Position numbers and translations under genes: made by a program
In this document: positions 17,635-26,195 of the stretch, one piece after another
Layout of the letters: the number at the start of each line of letters is the position of its first letter
Position numbering within the stretch: position 1 is the first letter of the stretch
Origin: Photobacterium leiognathi
GTDB taxonomy: Bacteria; Pseudomonadota; Gammaproteobacteria; Enterobacterales; Vibrionaceae
Reading direction: 5' to 3'
NCBI RefSeq assembly: GCF_030685535.1
Contig: NZ_CP131599.1
Coordinates: 744,001 to 808,000, forward strand
DNA: 64,000 nucleotides
Notes under the pieces: model-generated
Told to the model about the DNA's origin: nothing
Databases searched by the model: none
What the model saw: only the letters and a program-made list of their open reading frames with translations

Positions 17635-18769
17635 TTAGAAAACGTGTTTACCCATTTGGAACACGTGCTTAACTTGGTTGTCATCAGAAAGCAGTGTGAT
17701 GTTAGCTTTGTAACCTGCTTTTAGCATACCGTATTCGTTATCAATCTTCACAGCTTGAGCAGGATATAGCGTAGCCATACGTAGTGCTTCTTCACGAGAA
17801 AGACCAACATGGTCGATTAGGTTGTTTAGACCTTGGATCATAGTGACAGCTGCACCTGCAATTGTACCGTCAGCGTAATGACACTTACCATCAGTCACAA
17901 ATGCTTTTAGACCTGCCATATCGAACTCAGTCATATCAGTACCAGCTGGTGCTACTGCATCTGTTACCATGAATAGTTTCTCACCCATGATTTCATGTGC
18001 GATACGAACAGAAGGGAATGATGCGTGGATACCGTCAACGATAATACCTGCATGTGGTTTTTTATCGAAGATGTAACCTACAACGCCTGGTTCGCGTGAA
18101 CCTAGTGGAGTCATTGCGTTGTATAAGTGAGTTGCCATTTCTAGGCCGTTTTTCTCGCTCACTTGATCGTAAGTTGCATTAGTGTACGGCAAGTGATACT
18201 GTAATGCCAGCTTCACGAACGATATCGATAACAGATTGTGGTGTGTTTTCTGGTGCAACTGTTAGTACACAGATCTTGTCAGCATTGTCTGCTAGGTAGT
18301 GAGCAGTTTTCTCGTCTAGTTGACGGATAAACTCTTCACGGTGAGCACCTTTTTTCTCAACGCTGATGAATGGACCTTCAAGGTGAAGGCCTAGTACACC
18401 AAGTTGCTCAGGTTTTTCTGTGCCTTCAACCATCTCGATAACTTCAACAAGAGATTCACCATCACTTGTAATGAAAGTTGGTAGGAACTGAGTCGTACCA
18501 CTCTTAAGGTTGGTTTCGTTCATGATTTTCAGTGTTTCAGTGCTAATTGCAGTGTTTAGAAGCACACCGCCACAGCCGTTTAACTGAAGATCAATAAAAC
18601 CTGCAGAAGCTAGCATGCCTTTAGCATCAACAACCGTTTCAGGTAGTTCTGCCTGGTTTACTTCTGACATAGGAACGATACGTTGAATTACGTCATCTTG
18701 AACGAAGATAGCTTGATCGTTTAGCGTGTTCTGTCCATCAAATACATTGACATTAATAATTGCGATCAT
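17635..18769 (-). pseudogene. nagA: N-acetylglucosamine-6-phosphate deacetylase, frameshifted
   Basis: NagA removes acetate from GlcNAc-6-phosphate in amino-sugar and murein recycling. Two overlapping frames together give a full-length protein of about 378 residues. The N-terminal frame (18769 to 18179) includes LHLEGPFIS with the metal-binding glutamate. The C-terminal frame (to 17635) has MATHLYNAMTPLGSREPG with a metal histidine and MVTDAVAPAG with the catalytic aspartate. The frames meet where homologues read VSLGHTNATY; here the DNA gives VSLAVH then a stop, and resumes YTNATY one base later. A single-base removal restores the frame but not the GH pair, so the metal-ligand histidine would still be lost. 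Confidence 0.85.
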
Positions 18770-18894
18770 TGATTTCTCTCTTGTAATTTCCGAACTGAAG
18801 CTAGTATCGCTCAGTTAATCCTTTCTCTATTTACAATGTCTCGCCAATTTCGCGTTAATGCGCAACGAAACATTGACAGAATTCGTTAAAATGT

Positions 18895-18921
18895 ATCTTA
18901 TTTTTCTATGTGAAATAAGAT
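18895..18921. promoter_or_regulatory. 9-bp inverted repeat upstream of nagA, candidate operator
   Basis: ATCTTATTT (18895-18903) and AAATAAGAT (18913-18921) form a perfect inverted repeat with 9 bases between. Together with nearby TTTCGCG...GCGCAACGAAA (about 18848-18870) this resembles AT-flanked NagC-type sites, but I cannot confirm it. The region 18770-19150 shows no gene. Confidence 0.4.
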
Positions 18922-19150
18922 AACTGTTTAGTCCCTGATACGTCAAATCATTTCATTAAAAAAACAGCATAATTCGACATTATTGGTCTTTAGTTATTCA
19001 GAAAAAGCATCGTTGAATATGATTTTTTTATTTAGATAATAAGTCGATTAGTATCATTAAGTGTTCGATTGTATAGTAATCGATATATAATTCATCACTT
19101 TATTTCAAGATGTAAGCAGATGCAGTATCTTATAGGGGAAGGAGAACAAT

Positions 19151-20500
19151 ATGACCACCCCTAAAACCATTTTCGGCAGTGTAGCGTTAGTGATAGCGCT
19201 TGGCTCATTAGAAAAAAGTATTGTAACAACACCCTTGCCTATGATTGGGCAAGAATTACAGGCAGGTGAATTGCTCACATGGGTTGTTGCTGCTTATTTA
19301 TTAGCTTCGACAGCAGTTTTACCCTTATATGGAAAGTTAAGTGATCTATTTGGTCGAGTGCGTATGCTTAATATAAGCATCGTACTTTTTGTGATGGGGG
19401 CTATTGCATGTGGTCTATCGCAAGACATTAATATGTTGATTGCTGCGCGAGTTCTTCAAGGCATTGGCGGAGGTGGTTTGATTGCGCTTGCGTTTACGGT
19501 GATAGCAGACACGATTCCAGCAAAAGAAGTTGGTAAATATCAAGGTTATATATCCGTGGTTTATGCGGTATCGAGTATTGCAGGGCCATTACTTGGTGGC
19601 TTTTTTACTGAGCAATTGAGCTGGCGCTGGGTGTTTTGGATAAATATTCCATTAGGGTTGTTAGCCGTTTTCTTGATTAATAAGAACTTGAGCCTTTTAA
19701 ATATTAGGCGAAAAAGTCGGTTTGATTGGCTTGGTGCATTATTACTGATGGTTGTCACTACGTTACTATTACTTGCGATTTCACCTGAAGCACATTTATC
19801 TAAAACAGTATTAGTAGGGTTACTGCTTGGTTTTTCTTTATTATTACTCGTTGTAGAAGCTCGTGTATCTGATCCTATCCTTCCTTATAAACTTGTTCAC
19901 TTATCAGGTTATGCAATCAGCGTATTTTTGATCATGTGCTCACAACTCTTGATGTTTGCTGTGCTGGTTTATTTACCTCTGCAGATGCAATGGCAACAGG
20001 GTATGACGGCATCTCAAAGTGGTCTAATTATGGTTTTCTTTATGTTTAGTATCACTACTGGGGCATATTGTTCAGGCAAATATATTGCAAAGTCAGGGAT
20101 ATATAAGCGCAGTGCAGTTATTGGTTATGCTTTAGCGACGTGTTCATTAGTGCAATTGTATATGGGCTGGAGCGTTCATTTATCTTTGGTATTTGCAGGG
20201 CTTGGGTTAGGTTTTACATTGCCGGCATTGAGTGTCGTGGTTCAACATATTTTACCGCCAAAAGACAGGGGCATCGGGATGTCGATGTTTAGTTTTGGGC
20301 GAGAATTAGGCGGTGCTGTAGGTGTTGCTATCTGTTCAACTGTTTTTCATAGCCAAGTACCAACAGCTGATATTTCACAAAAGATCGATGTACTGGTTTT
20401 ACAGCAAGGGTTTAATTTAACTTACCTTACAATGGCTGGGATTGCTGGGTTGGCGTTAATACTGACCATATTTGTACTAAAGAGTAAATCGTTAGATTGA
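19151..20500 (+). CDS. MFS multidrug-type exporter (DHA2-like)
   Basis: 449-residue inner-membrane protein of the major facilitator superfamily. Motif A is visible as GKLSDLFGRVRM, motif C-like GP as SSIAGPLLGGFFTEQLSWRW, and the WRWVFWINIPLG segment typical of drug:proton antiporters. Twelve to fourteen helices can be drawn. A strong GGGGAAGGAG site precedes the ATG. No regulator gene is adjacent. Substrate unknown. Confidence 0.88.
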   Translation: MTTPKTIFGSVALVIALGSLEKSIVTTPLPMIGQELQAGELLTWVVAAYLLASTAVLPLYGKLSDLFGRVRMLNISIVLFVMGAIACGLSQDINMLIAARVLQGIGGGGLIALAFTVIADTIPAKEVGKYQGYISVVYAVSSIAGPLLGGFFTEQLSWRWVFWINIPLGLLAVFLINKNLSLLNIRRKSRFDWLGALLLMVVTTLLLLAISPEAHLSKTVLVGLLLGFSLLLLVVEARVSDPILPYKLVHLSGYAISVFLIMCSQLLMFAVLVYLPLQMQWQQGMTASQSGLIMVFFMFSITTGAYCSGKYIAKSGIYKRSAVIGYALATCSLVQLYMGWSVHLSLVFAGLGLGFTLPALSVVVQHILPPKDRGIGMSMFSFGRELGGAVGVAICSTVFHSQVPTADISQKIDVLVLQQGFNLTYLTMAGIAGLALILTIFVLKSKSLD

Positions 20501-20523
20501 GTGCAACTTATTAGCTTATAGGC

Positions 20524-20553
20524 AAGGGATAGTGATCAGCTATCCCTTTTCTT
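20524..20553 (+). terminator. Terminator after the MFS gene
   Basis: AAGGGATAG (20524-20532) pairs with CTATCCCTT (20540-20548) and is followed by TTCTTT. Confidence 0.8.
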
Positions 20554-20656
20554 TGCACTTAATCTGGCTTTTCTGCAAAATAGCGCCCTTATCAATACTT
20601 GTGCTATCAAATATTACGGTAATTGGCAGCACACTCATGCAGTACAGGAGTCATTA

Positions 20657-21415
20657 ATGCAGTGGGCTGACTGGCCGTTTATCTTTTCTCAGGTATTAAC
20701 GCAATTTTCAATTGGCGCATTCATCATCTTAGGCGGCATTATGCTGTCAGGGAAATTATGTTTTGGGCAAAGTGACAGGGTACTAAAAACACTACCTATT
20801 ATCTGGGTGTTACTCATCATAGCAATGCTATTACGAGAGGGCACACTGATGTTCTCTGGGGTGAATAGCGTATCAAGTTTTGGATTAGAAACCTTTTTTG
20901 CTTTGAGTTTTATCATTCTGACCATCACTTATTGGTTTTGTGAGAAGCACCTTATTGGTAGTGACAAGTGGAGAAAGTTATTTCTTATTCTGATTGTTAC
21001 TTGGGGCGGGTTATATTTTATTGATGGTGTGTTAATACATGCGGTTCAAATTCAGCTTGTTGTACAGTTTATTGTAGCCGTACTTCTAGGCGGCTCGCTT
21101 TTGGCACATAGCATGCTGGTTAAAGCTGAGCATAAATTAACAGCGTTAAATCATGTATTTCCGTTATGTGGTGTCGTTTTGGCGATGATTGCTGTTGCTG
21201 CGAATATTAATGGCATTGGCAATTTAGTGTTACTGGCTGAGCAGGGTGCGATAACTAGTTTTGTGTTACGTGCAGTTAGCATTGGCACGTTATTAATAGC
21301 AGTAGGTTTATGGCTTATGCCGTTAATAACAAAAAGCAAACCTGTAGCAGCAATGATGTTTTTAAGCTGTGCGGTGATGGGTATTTCGAGTATCACTGCT
21401 GGGTTATCTATGTAG
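20657..21415 (+). CDS. DmsC-like membrane anchor subunit, orphan
   Basis: 252 residues with about eight hydrophobic helices. The N-terminus (ADWPFIFSQVLTQFSIGAF) and the alternating helix pattern resemble DmsC, the quinol-oxidising membrane anchor of dimethyl-sulfoxide reductases. The catalytic and iron-sulfur subunits DmsA and DmsB are not in the neighbourhood, so it either works with distant partners or has another role. The match is by pattern and should be treated as tentative. Confidence 0.55.
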   Translation: MQWADWPFIFSQVLTQFSIGAFIILGGIMLSGKLCFGQSDRVLKTLPIIWVLLIIAMLLREGTLMFSGVNSVSSFGLETFFALSFIILTITYWFCEKHLIGSDKWRKLFLILIVTWGGLYFIDGVLIHAVQIQLVVQFIVAVLLGGSLLAHSMLVKAEHKLTALNHVFPLCGVVLAMIAVAANINGIGNLVLLAEQGAITSFVLRAVSIGTLLIAVGLWLMPLITKSKPVAAMMFLSCAVMGISSITAGLSM

Positions 21416-21445
21416 TTACTACTTTGATGCATTCATTGCATAATG

Positions 21446-21494
21446 AAAGGCCTCATATATATCTTCATATTGAAAATGTATATGAGGCCTTTTT
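21446..21494. terminator. Long-stem terminator
   Basis: AAAGGCCTCATATA (21446-21459) pairs with TATATGAGGCCTTT (21479-21492), 14 bp with a 19-base loop, followed by TTTT. It follows the DmsC-like gene. Confidence 0.88.
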
Positions 21495-21556
21495 ATCATC
21501 GTATGCCAAATCAATAGTGATATGGGCACTTACTTTAAGTATATTTGAACACATCA

Positions 21557-22102
21557 CTATTTAATTAAATTTAGCAGTGCTTTGAAACGAGCGCCACTGG
21601 CGACACGTTGTAATTCAAAAAGCAGCATTTCAGTTGAGCTTATTTGCGCTCCAGCACGTTGCATCTTATTTATTGCAACGATCTTGTTTTCCTCTGTTCT
21701 TGAGCTAACCGCATCACTGATTACTGTTACTTGGTAACCTTCTGCAATAAGATCGATAACGGTTTGATATACACAAATATGTGCTTCAATACCTATAATT
21801 ATAATGGACTTACGTTGTTTTAACTGAAGCTGTTCAAGGAAGCTGATATTTTGAAAGGCACTAAACGTATCTTTAGCGATAGGACTATAGCCTTGCTGCT
21901 GTAGAGGAGTGGCGATTTGTGGAATGGTTGCACCTAATTTATCGGGTAATTGTTCTAGCCACAGTGTTGGAATATCGAAAAGTTCAGCGCCTTTTACCAT
22001 GATTTCAGCATGGTGAAAGAAGTCATCCTTCTTGTGCATTAAGTGCGCGAGGTTGCCTTGGACGTCAATCACAACCAATACAGAATTATGGATATCAAGC
22101 AT
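21557..22102 (-). CDS. Isochorismatase-family hydrolase (YcaC-like)
   Basis: 181-residue cysteine hydrolase. The three catalytic residues are in place: aspartate in VVIDVQG (about residue 13), lysine in AKDTFSAF and cysteine in GIEAHICVYQT, preceded by the cis-peptide GIE. Family members hydrolyse amides or vinyl ethers; the substrate of the YcaC branch is not settled. Single gene. Confidence 0.87.
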   Translation of the reverse strand: MLDIHNSVLVVIDVQGNLAHLMHKKDDFFHHAEIMVKGAELFDIPTLWLEQLPDKLGATIPQIATPLQQQGYSPIAKDTFSAFQNISFLEQLQLKQRKSIIIIGIEAHICVYQTVIDLIAEGYQVTVISDAVSSRTEENKIVAINKMQRAGAQISSTEMLLFELQRVASGARFKALLNLIK

Positions 22103-22234
22103 TGCGCGATTCCTTTTGTCTGTTAAAAATTTAATGGTTTGTAACCATATAGCTCTTTACAGTGTTGTAGAGAAACGGAACAATGCAAAGATACAAACGT
22201 AAAATAAATGTAAACAAAGGAAGTGGCGTCAACC

Positions 22235-22921
22235 ATGGCTGAAAAGAAATCGAATCCGTTAAGTGAAATTGTTTTTAACGTTATTGTGCCTTCTGTGATC
22301 TTAATGAAATTCAGTGGTGAAGCTCAACTCGGTGCAGTAGGGGGCTTATTAGTTGCGTTAGCATTCCCTGTGGCATTTGGCGGGTATGAGCTTGTTCGCT
22401 ATAAGAAGTACAATTTTATTGCTTTGCTTGGTATTGTCAGTGTGCTTTTAACAGGTGGTATTGGTTTGTTAGAGCTAGATACTAAATGGTTAGCCATTAA
22501 AGAAGCGCTGATCCCTGGTTTGATCGGTATTGTGGTATTTGGTTCAACATTTACTAAGTTCCCAGTCGTGCGCAAGTTAGTATTGAATGACAGCGTATTA
22601 AATCTAGGCTTAATCAACGAGCGTTTGAAAGAGAACAACAATCAGCATTTGTTTGATCGTTGCTTAACACAGTCAAACTACATGTTTGCGAGTACTTTTC
22701 TTTTCTCGTCAATCATGAATTACATTCTAGCGACAGTGATTGTAACCAGTAAGTCCGGTACAGAAGCTTTCAATGAAGAGTTAGGTCGCCTTACGCTACT
22801 TAGCTACCCAATGATTGCAATTCCATCAATGGTCATGATGATGGGGATTTTCTATTTTGTATGGCGTCAGATCCGTCGTATGACTCAGCTAGAAACAGCG
22901 CAAATTTTTAAAGCGCAATAA
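22235..22921 (+). CDS. Polytopic inner-membrane protein, unknown
   Basis: 228 residues with about six hydrophobic segments (IVFNVIVPSVILMKFSG at the N-terminus). AAAGGAAG lies 12 bases before the ATG at 22235; a GTG at 22223 overlaps that site and is less likely. It resembles a conserved Vibrionaceae membrane family with faint YciB/septation-protein flavour, but no function can be assigned. A terminator lies 20 bases after the stop. Confidence 0.7.
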   Translation: MAEKKSNPLSEIVFNVIVPSVILMKFSGEAQLGAVGGLLVALAFPVAFGGYELVRYKKYNFIALLGIVSVLLTGGIGLLELDTKWLAIKEALIPGLIGIVVFGSTFTKFPVVRKLVLNDSVLNLGLINERLKENNNQHLFDRCLTQSNYMFASTFLFSSIMNYILATVIVTSKSGTEAFNEELGRLTLLSYPMIAIPSMVMMMGIFYFVWRQIRRMTQLETAQIFKAQ

Positions 22922-22940
22922 ACAGCAGAAATAGATAGTG

Positions 22941-22969
22941 AAAGCAGTGGGTAACACCACTGCTTTTTT
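22941..22969 (+). terminator. Terminator used as the group II intron landing site
   Basis: AAAGCAGTGG (22941-22950) pairs exactly with CCACTGCTTT (22957-22966), with a 6-base loop and a T run to 22969. The group II intron begins four bases later. Confidence 0.92.
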
Positions 22970-22972
22970 GTT

Positions 22973-23611
22973 GTGCGCCGAGCATGGTGCCAACCTAAGA
23001 GGTGAAAGTCCTTTACGCGCCTTGTCGAGCGGGAAGCGTTAGCCTATGCAAGGGTGTCCATCGTGAGGTGGAATCTGAAGGAAGCAAATGGCAAAACATT
23101 GCTTTGACGAACAGAAACCTGATAGTAGGCATAATCAACTTGGGTAACCTAGCAATAGATAGAACAGCCCAAAGCCTCGAACAGAAGTGTGATTATGTAA
23201 ATCAGGCAGAGCTATGGGAAAGGGTGACATCTTACCTCGGGAGGTCTTATCGATTGTCTCCGTGACTAGGCTAGCAGTGATGCTAGACGAAGATTGATAA
23301 GAAATCAGCAGAGGGCATAGTACCTACGCAGTAGGGAAGGCCTGAACCAAGGTTTTAGATAAAACGGTAACAAATTCTCAGTGTGTGCGGAGTTTCAGTA
23401 AAGAGTAGAGTCCCTATAGCTACGTTATGAATATGCGGTGAAGTCGGAAATGGAACTGCAACTAACGAAGAGAGACAAGACACAGTGGCGTTGAAGTTAG
23501 ATAGTTCATCTAGGCCAACAAATGTTGGTATACCTTGGAACCGCCGTATGCGACCCACGCTTGTACGGTGGTGTAAGAGGACGGAGGCCGCGAGGCCTCC
23601 TCCTACTCGAT
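22973..23611 (+). mobile_element. Group II intron without reverse transcriptase ORF
   Basis: 639 bases. The 5' end GTGCGCCGAGC matches the GUGYG start of group II introns, and the following AAGAGGTGAAAGTCC and GGGTAACCTAGC segments are typical of domain I. Near the 3' end a domain V hairpin, with arms around ACCGCCGTATGCG and TGTACGGTGGTGT, carries a CGC-type triad. It is followed by a domain VI hairpin (GGAGGCC-GCGA-GGCCTCC) with a likely branch-point A in CCTACTCGAT, the intron end. No reverse transcriptase is encoded where domain IV would hold it, so movement would need a protein supplied in trans. The terminal loop of domain V (ACCCA) is not GNRA, so activity may be impaired. Confidence 0.82.
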
Positions 23612-23729
23612 TGTGCTAAAGGAGGGTATTGAGATAAGTGTCTTAGAGATAAGATAAATATAATGTCTAAAACACAAGATGAACTTTTGAGTAATAATTT
23701 ATACATGTAGATTTGATAATAGGCACGTT

Positions 23730-24221
23730 ATGAAGCCAACCTCAATAATCATTGCATCATTATTTATTGTTGCTTGCTCAATTATCGATATTGCAAACTC
23801 TACAAATGAAGAAGGCGTGCAGTATGTGGATAAGAAGTGCAGTAATCTTCAATCAGATAGCCAATCATATTTCTTTTATTCATTTCTGGATAAACAATAC
23901 CAAAAAGTGAACAAGCTCAGAGGTTTTATTAGTGAGCAAAATTACAAAGATTTAAATGTTGCATTGGCACAATTTAATGAACATTGGGAAATATTAAATC
24001 TACAAACCTATCAAGCATGTAAAAAATTAGCACGGTGTGAGTATCTAAAAAGACAGTACATTTCATCCTATAACAAGCAGCAACGAAATCGCTCTAAACT
24101 TGATATCAATAAGCAAAGAATGTGCGATAAAAGCAGTTTTGAGTTTGATTTAAGCAGAGTGAAAAGAGTGTCTTTTTACAGCGATGTTGAACGCCTCGAG
24201 TTAGTGAAAGAACACCATTAG
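23730..24221 (+). CDS. Predicted lipoprotein, unknown
   Basis: 163 residues. The start MKPTSIIIASLFIVACS has a lipobox-like IVAC with cysteine at residue 16. The mature part has four further cysteines (KKCSNL, QACKK, ARCEY, RMCDK) and is rich in charged residues. It follows the group II intron. I recognise no family, and the AT-rich composition suggests a strain-variable gene. Confidence 0.6.
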   Translation: MKPTSIIIASLFIVACSIIDIANSTNEEGVQYVDKKCSNLQSDSQSYFFYSFLDKQYQKVNKLRGFISEQNYKDLNVALAQFNEHWEILNLQTYQACKKLARCEYLKRQYISSYNKQQRNRSKLDINKQRMCDKSSFEFDLSRVKRVSFYSDVERLELVKEHH

Positions 24222-24533
24222 TTTGTCCTTTCGTTAAATATCTATATCTTGTTTTTATAATTAAAAGAAAATCGTCGCTAACTCACTTAAAATTAATGCT
24301 TTAATGCCACTTTTCTGATGTAACTTACTTTATATTGTCTGTAATTATTGGCATTTAAAGGAATGCAATTAGCATTATTTAATACTGAATACATATCAAA
24401 ATTTTCTCAAAAAACAGTTTTAGTGATATGGTATTAGTATCTATATTATTAAATATAGGTGTGTTCTTAGACGTAAATTTTCAATTGTGACGGATAGTTA
24501 CACAGTATTTTAAGTAAAAACTAGGAGGATATT
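24222..24533. other. AT-rich spacer before the CDF transporter gene
   Basis: No gene or strong hairpin seen. CTAGGAGG at 24522-24529 is the ribosome site of the CDF gene. Confidence 0.5.
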
Positions 24534-25448
24534 ATGGCTACATGCCGTAAAATTAGTAAAGAGAGAATGGCTCTGAAGATATCGTTAGCGGGTACGATTT
24601 TTGTTGCTTCGCTGGGTATTGGCTATGGCTTATATGTAGGCTCTAATGCCATTTTACTTGATGGTATGTTTTCTTTCTTAAGTATGGGGATGACCGGGCT
24701 AAGTCTTTACACCGCATATTTAGTATCTAAGCCCGATGATGAACAATTTCAATTTGGATATGCCCATTTTGAACCTCTCATAAACGTAGTAAACGGCTTA
24801 TTGATTTTAATCACCTGTTTATTTGCATTTATAACTGGCGTACAAACAATCATGCATGGTGGTCATGACATAGTATTGGGCGACGCAATTATCTATGCGG
24901 TACTTTCTACAGTAAGCTGTTTTTCGATTTACTTCTTTGAAACACATATTGCGAGAAGTGTCGATTCTGAATTAGTACGTGTTGACTCCCAAGAGTGGCT
25001 AGTTGATGCCATCTTGAGCGCTGCAATACTCGTAGGTTTCATTTTAGTTGTGATATTTGATGCGCTGGGTTATTCAAAATGGAATGCCTATGTCGATCCA
25101 ATTCTTGTAACAACACTGTCTATCGCAGCATCAATATTGCCGATCAAAGTGTTAAGACGAAACTTAAAAGAAGTATTACTTGTTGCACCGCAAGACAGTG
25201 CGCAAGAGCACGTTGATCAAGTGATTGCTGAACTGTCAGAAAAGTACGATTTTGATGACTACACTCATCACTTTGCCAAAATTGGTCGTCAATATGATCT
25301 CGAAATAAACATCTTAGTCAAAGATGAAAACAAATGGACGACAAAGCAGCAAGATCGTATTCGCCAAATCATCTGGGACAGACTTGAAGATGATCTCGGT
25401 GAAACATGGCTTTCTGTTAGCTTTACGGCTCAGGAGCGCTGGTTATAG
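24534..25448 (+). CDS. Cation diffusion facilitator family transporter
   Basis: 304 residues, six hydrophobic helices then a cytoplasmic domain of about 90 residues, the CDF layout. CDF proteins export Zn2+, Fe2+, Mn2+ or similar ions by proton antiport. In helix 2 the metal-site pattern reads LLDGMFSFLS and in helix 5 DSQEWLVDAILS, so only part of the usual four acidic/histidine ligands are conserved; this belongs to a divergent branch annotated broadly as cation transporters. A GGAGG site precedes the ATG. Ion is not predictable here. Confidence 0.87.
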   Translation: MATCRKISKERMALKISLAGTIFVASLGIGYGLYVGSNAILLDGMFSFLSMGMTGLSLYTAYLVSKPDDEQFQFGYAHFEPLINVVNGLLILITCLFAFITGVQTIMHGGHDIVLGDAIIYAVLSTVSCFSIYFFETHIARSVDSELVRVDSQEWLVDAILSAAILVGFILVVIFDALGYSKWNAYVDPILVTTLSIAASILPIKVLRRNLKEVLLVAPQDSAQEHVDQVIAELSEKYDFDDYTHHFAKIGRQYDLEINILVKDENKWTTKQQDRIRQIIWDRLEDDLGETWLSVSFTAQERWL

Positions 25449-25476
25449 CATAGAATAAAAATTCTGCTGTGATTAT

Positions 25477-25514
25477 GTTAGGATAATTATCTATTTAATA
25501 GCGATTATCCTAAC
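25477..25514. repeat. 11-bp inverted repeat after the CDF gene
   Basis: GTTAGGATAAT (25477-25487) and ATTATCCTAAC (25504-25514) are perfect complements with a 16-base loop. No T run follows, so it may be an RNA-stabilising hairpin or a weak terminator. Confidence 0.7.
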
Positions 25515-25692
25515 AATCCTTTATCAATTGTTACATTTCTAAAATTTCTTCTTGAATTTTACAAAACATTAACCCTCATAATGCAATCACTACAGCATTC
25601 TTGTATGATTTCTTCGTTCTAAAAATTATCTTTGCATTTTAGAGTTAATTTTTAGCCATTGCTAAAATCATAAATTTTATCATAGGTGAATC

Positions 25693-25797
25693 ATGGAAAC
25701 CGCTTTAGTATTAGCGTTCATTGTGGGTGCGTTTTTTATCATTTTAAAAGAGAAAAAATGTACAAAGAATATTGATTATAGCAAGGAAAGCTTATAA
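25693..25797 (+). CDS. Candidate small membrane protein (34 residues)
   Basis: ATG at 25693 with AGGTGA six bases upstream. The product is METALVLAFIVGAFFIIL followed by a basic, soluble tail (KEKKCTKNIDYSKESL), i.e. one membrane helix with positive residues after it. A hairpin with six T residues follows about 40 bases after the stop, so the region looks like a complete small transcription unit. Confidence 0.5.
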   Translation: METALVLAFIVGAFFIILKEKKCTKNIDYSKESL

Positions 25798-25831
25798 TCA
25801 TTGTTCGACTTATACTCTATATTGATGAATT

Positions 25832-25858
25832 AAAAGAGCGCATTTGGCGCTTTTTTAT
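25832..25858 (+). terminator. Terminator after the small membrane protein ORF
   Basis: AGCGC (25837-25841) pairs with GCGCT (25847-25851) and is followed by TTTTTT. The stem is short but GC-rich. Confidence 0.65.
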
Positions 25859-26180
25859 TATTTTGATTTTAGTCACAAATATTATATGTGTGATTTAGTT
25901 CTAACTTTATTTCTATTCTTTTCAATCTACTTATTATAATTATTACCTACATCATCAATTACTATTTAAAGGTGATTAAATACAAATGCATTATTTGTAT
26001 TTGGTATCTAAATATAATCGAAAACCAATATCACTTTGTTTTATAAAATATTCTGGGTTTTTATAAGTGAAAATCATACTTTAAAAGCTGTGATCCATGA
26101 CATTATTTTATTTCTTATGATACTTGTTTAACTAAAGATTAGATCTTAACGTTAATAAAGGTAATAAATTATTACATTTA
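25859..26180. other. Very AT-rich leader region before the EAL gene
   Basis: No gene is seen. The stretch is mostly A/T and ends at the AAGGA site used by the following gene. Confidence 0.45.
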
Positions 26181-26195
26181 CCTGTAAGGAAGCAG

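Noticed and set aside
23002..23265. 87-codon open frame
   Set aside because: Lies wholly inside domain I of the group II intron; the RNA structure explains the sequence.
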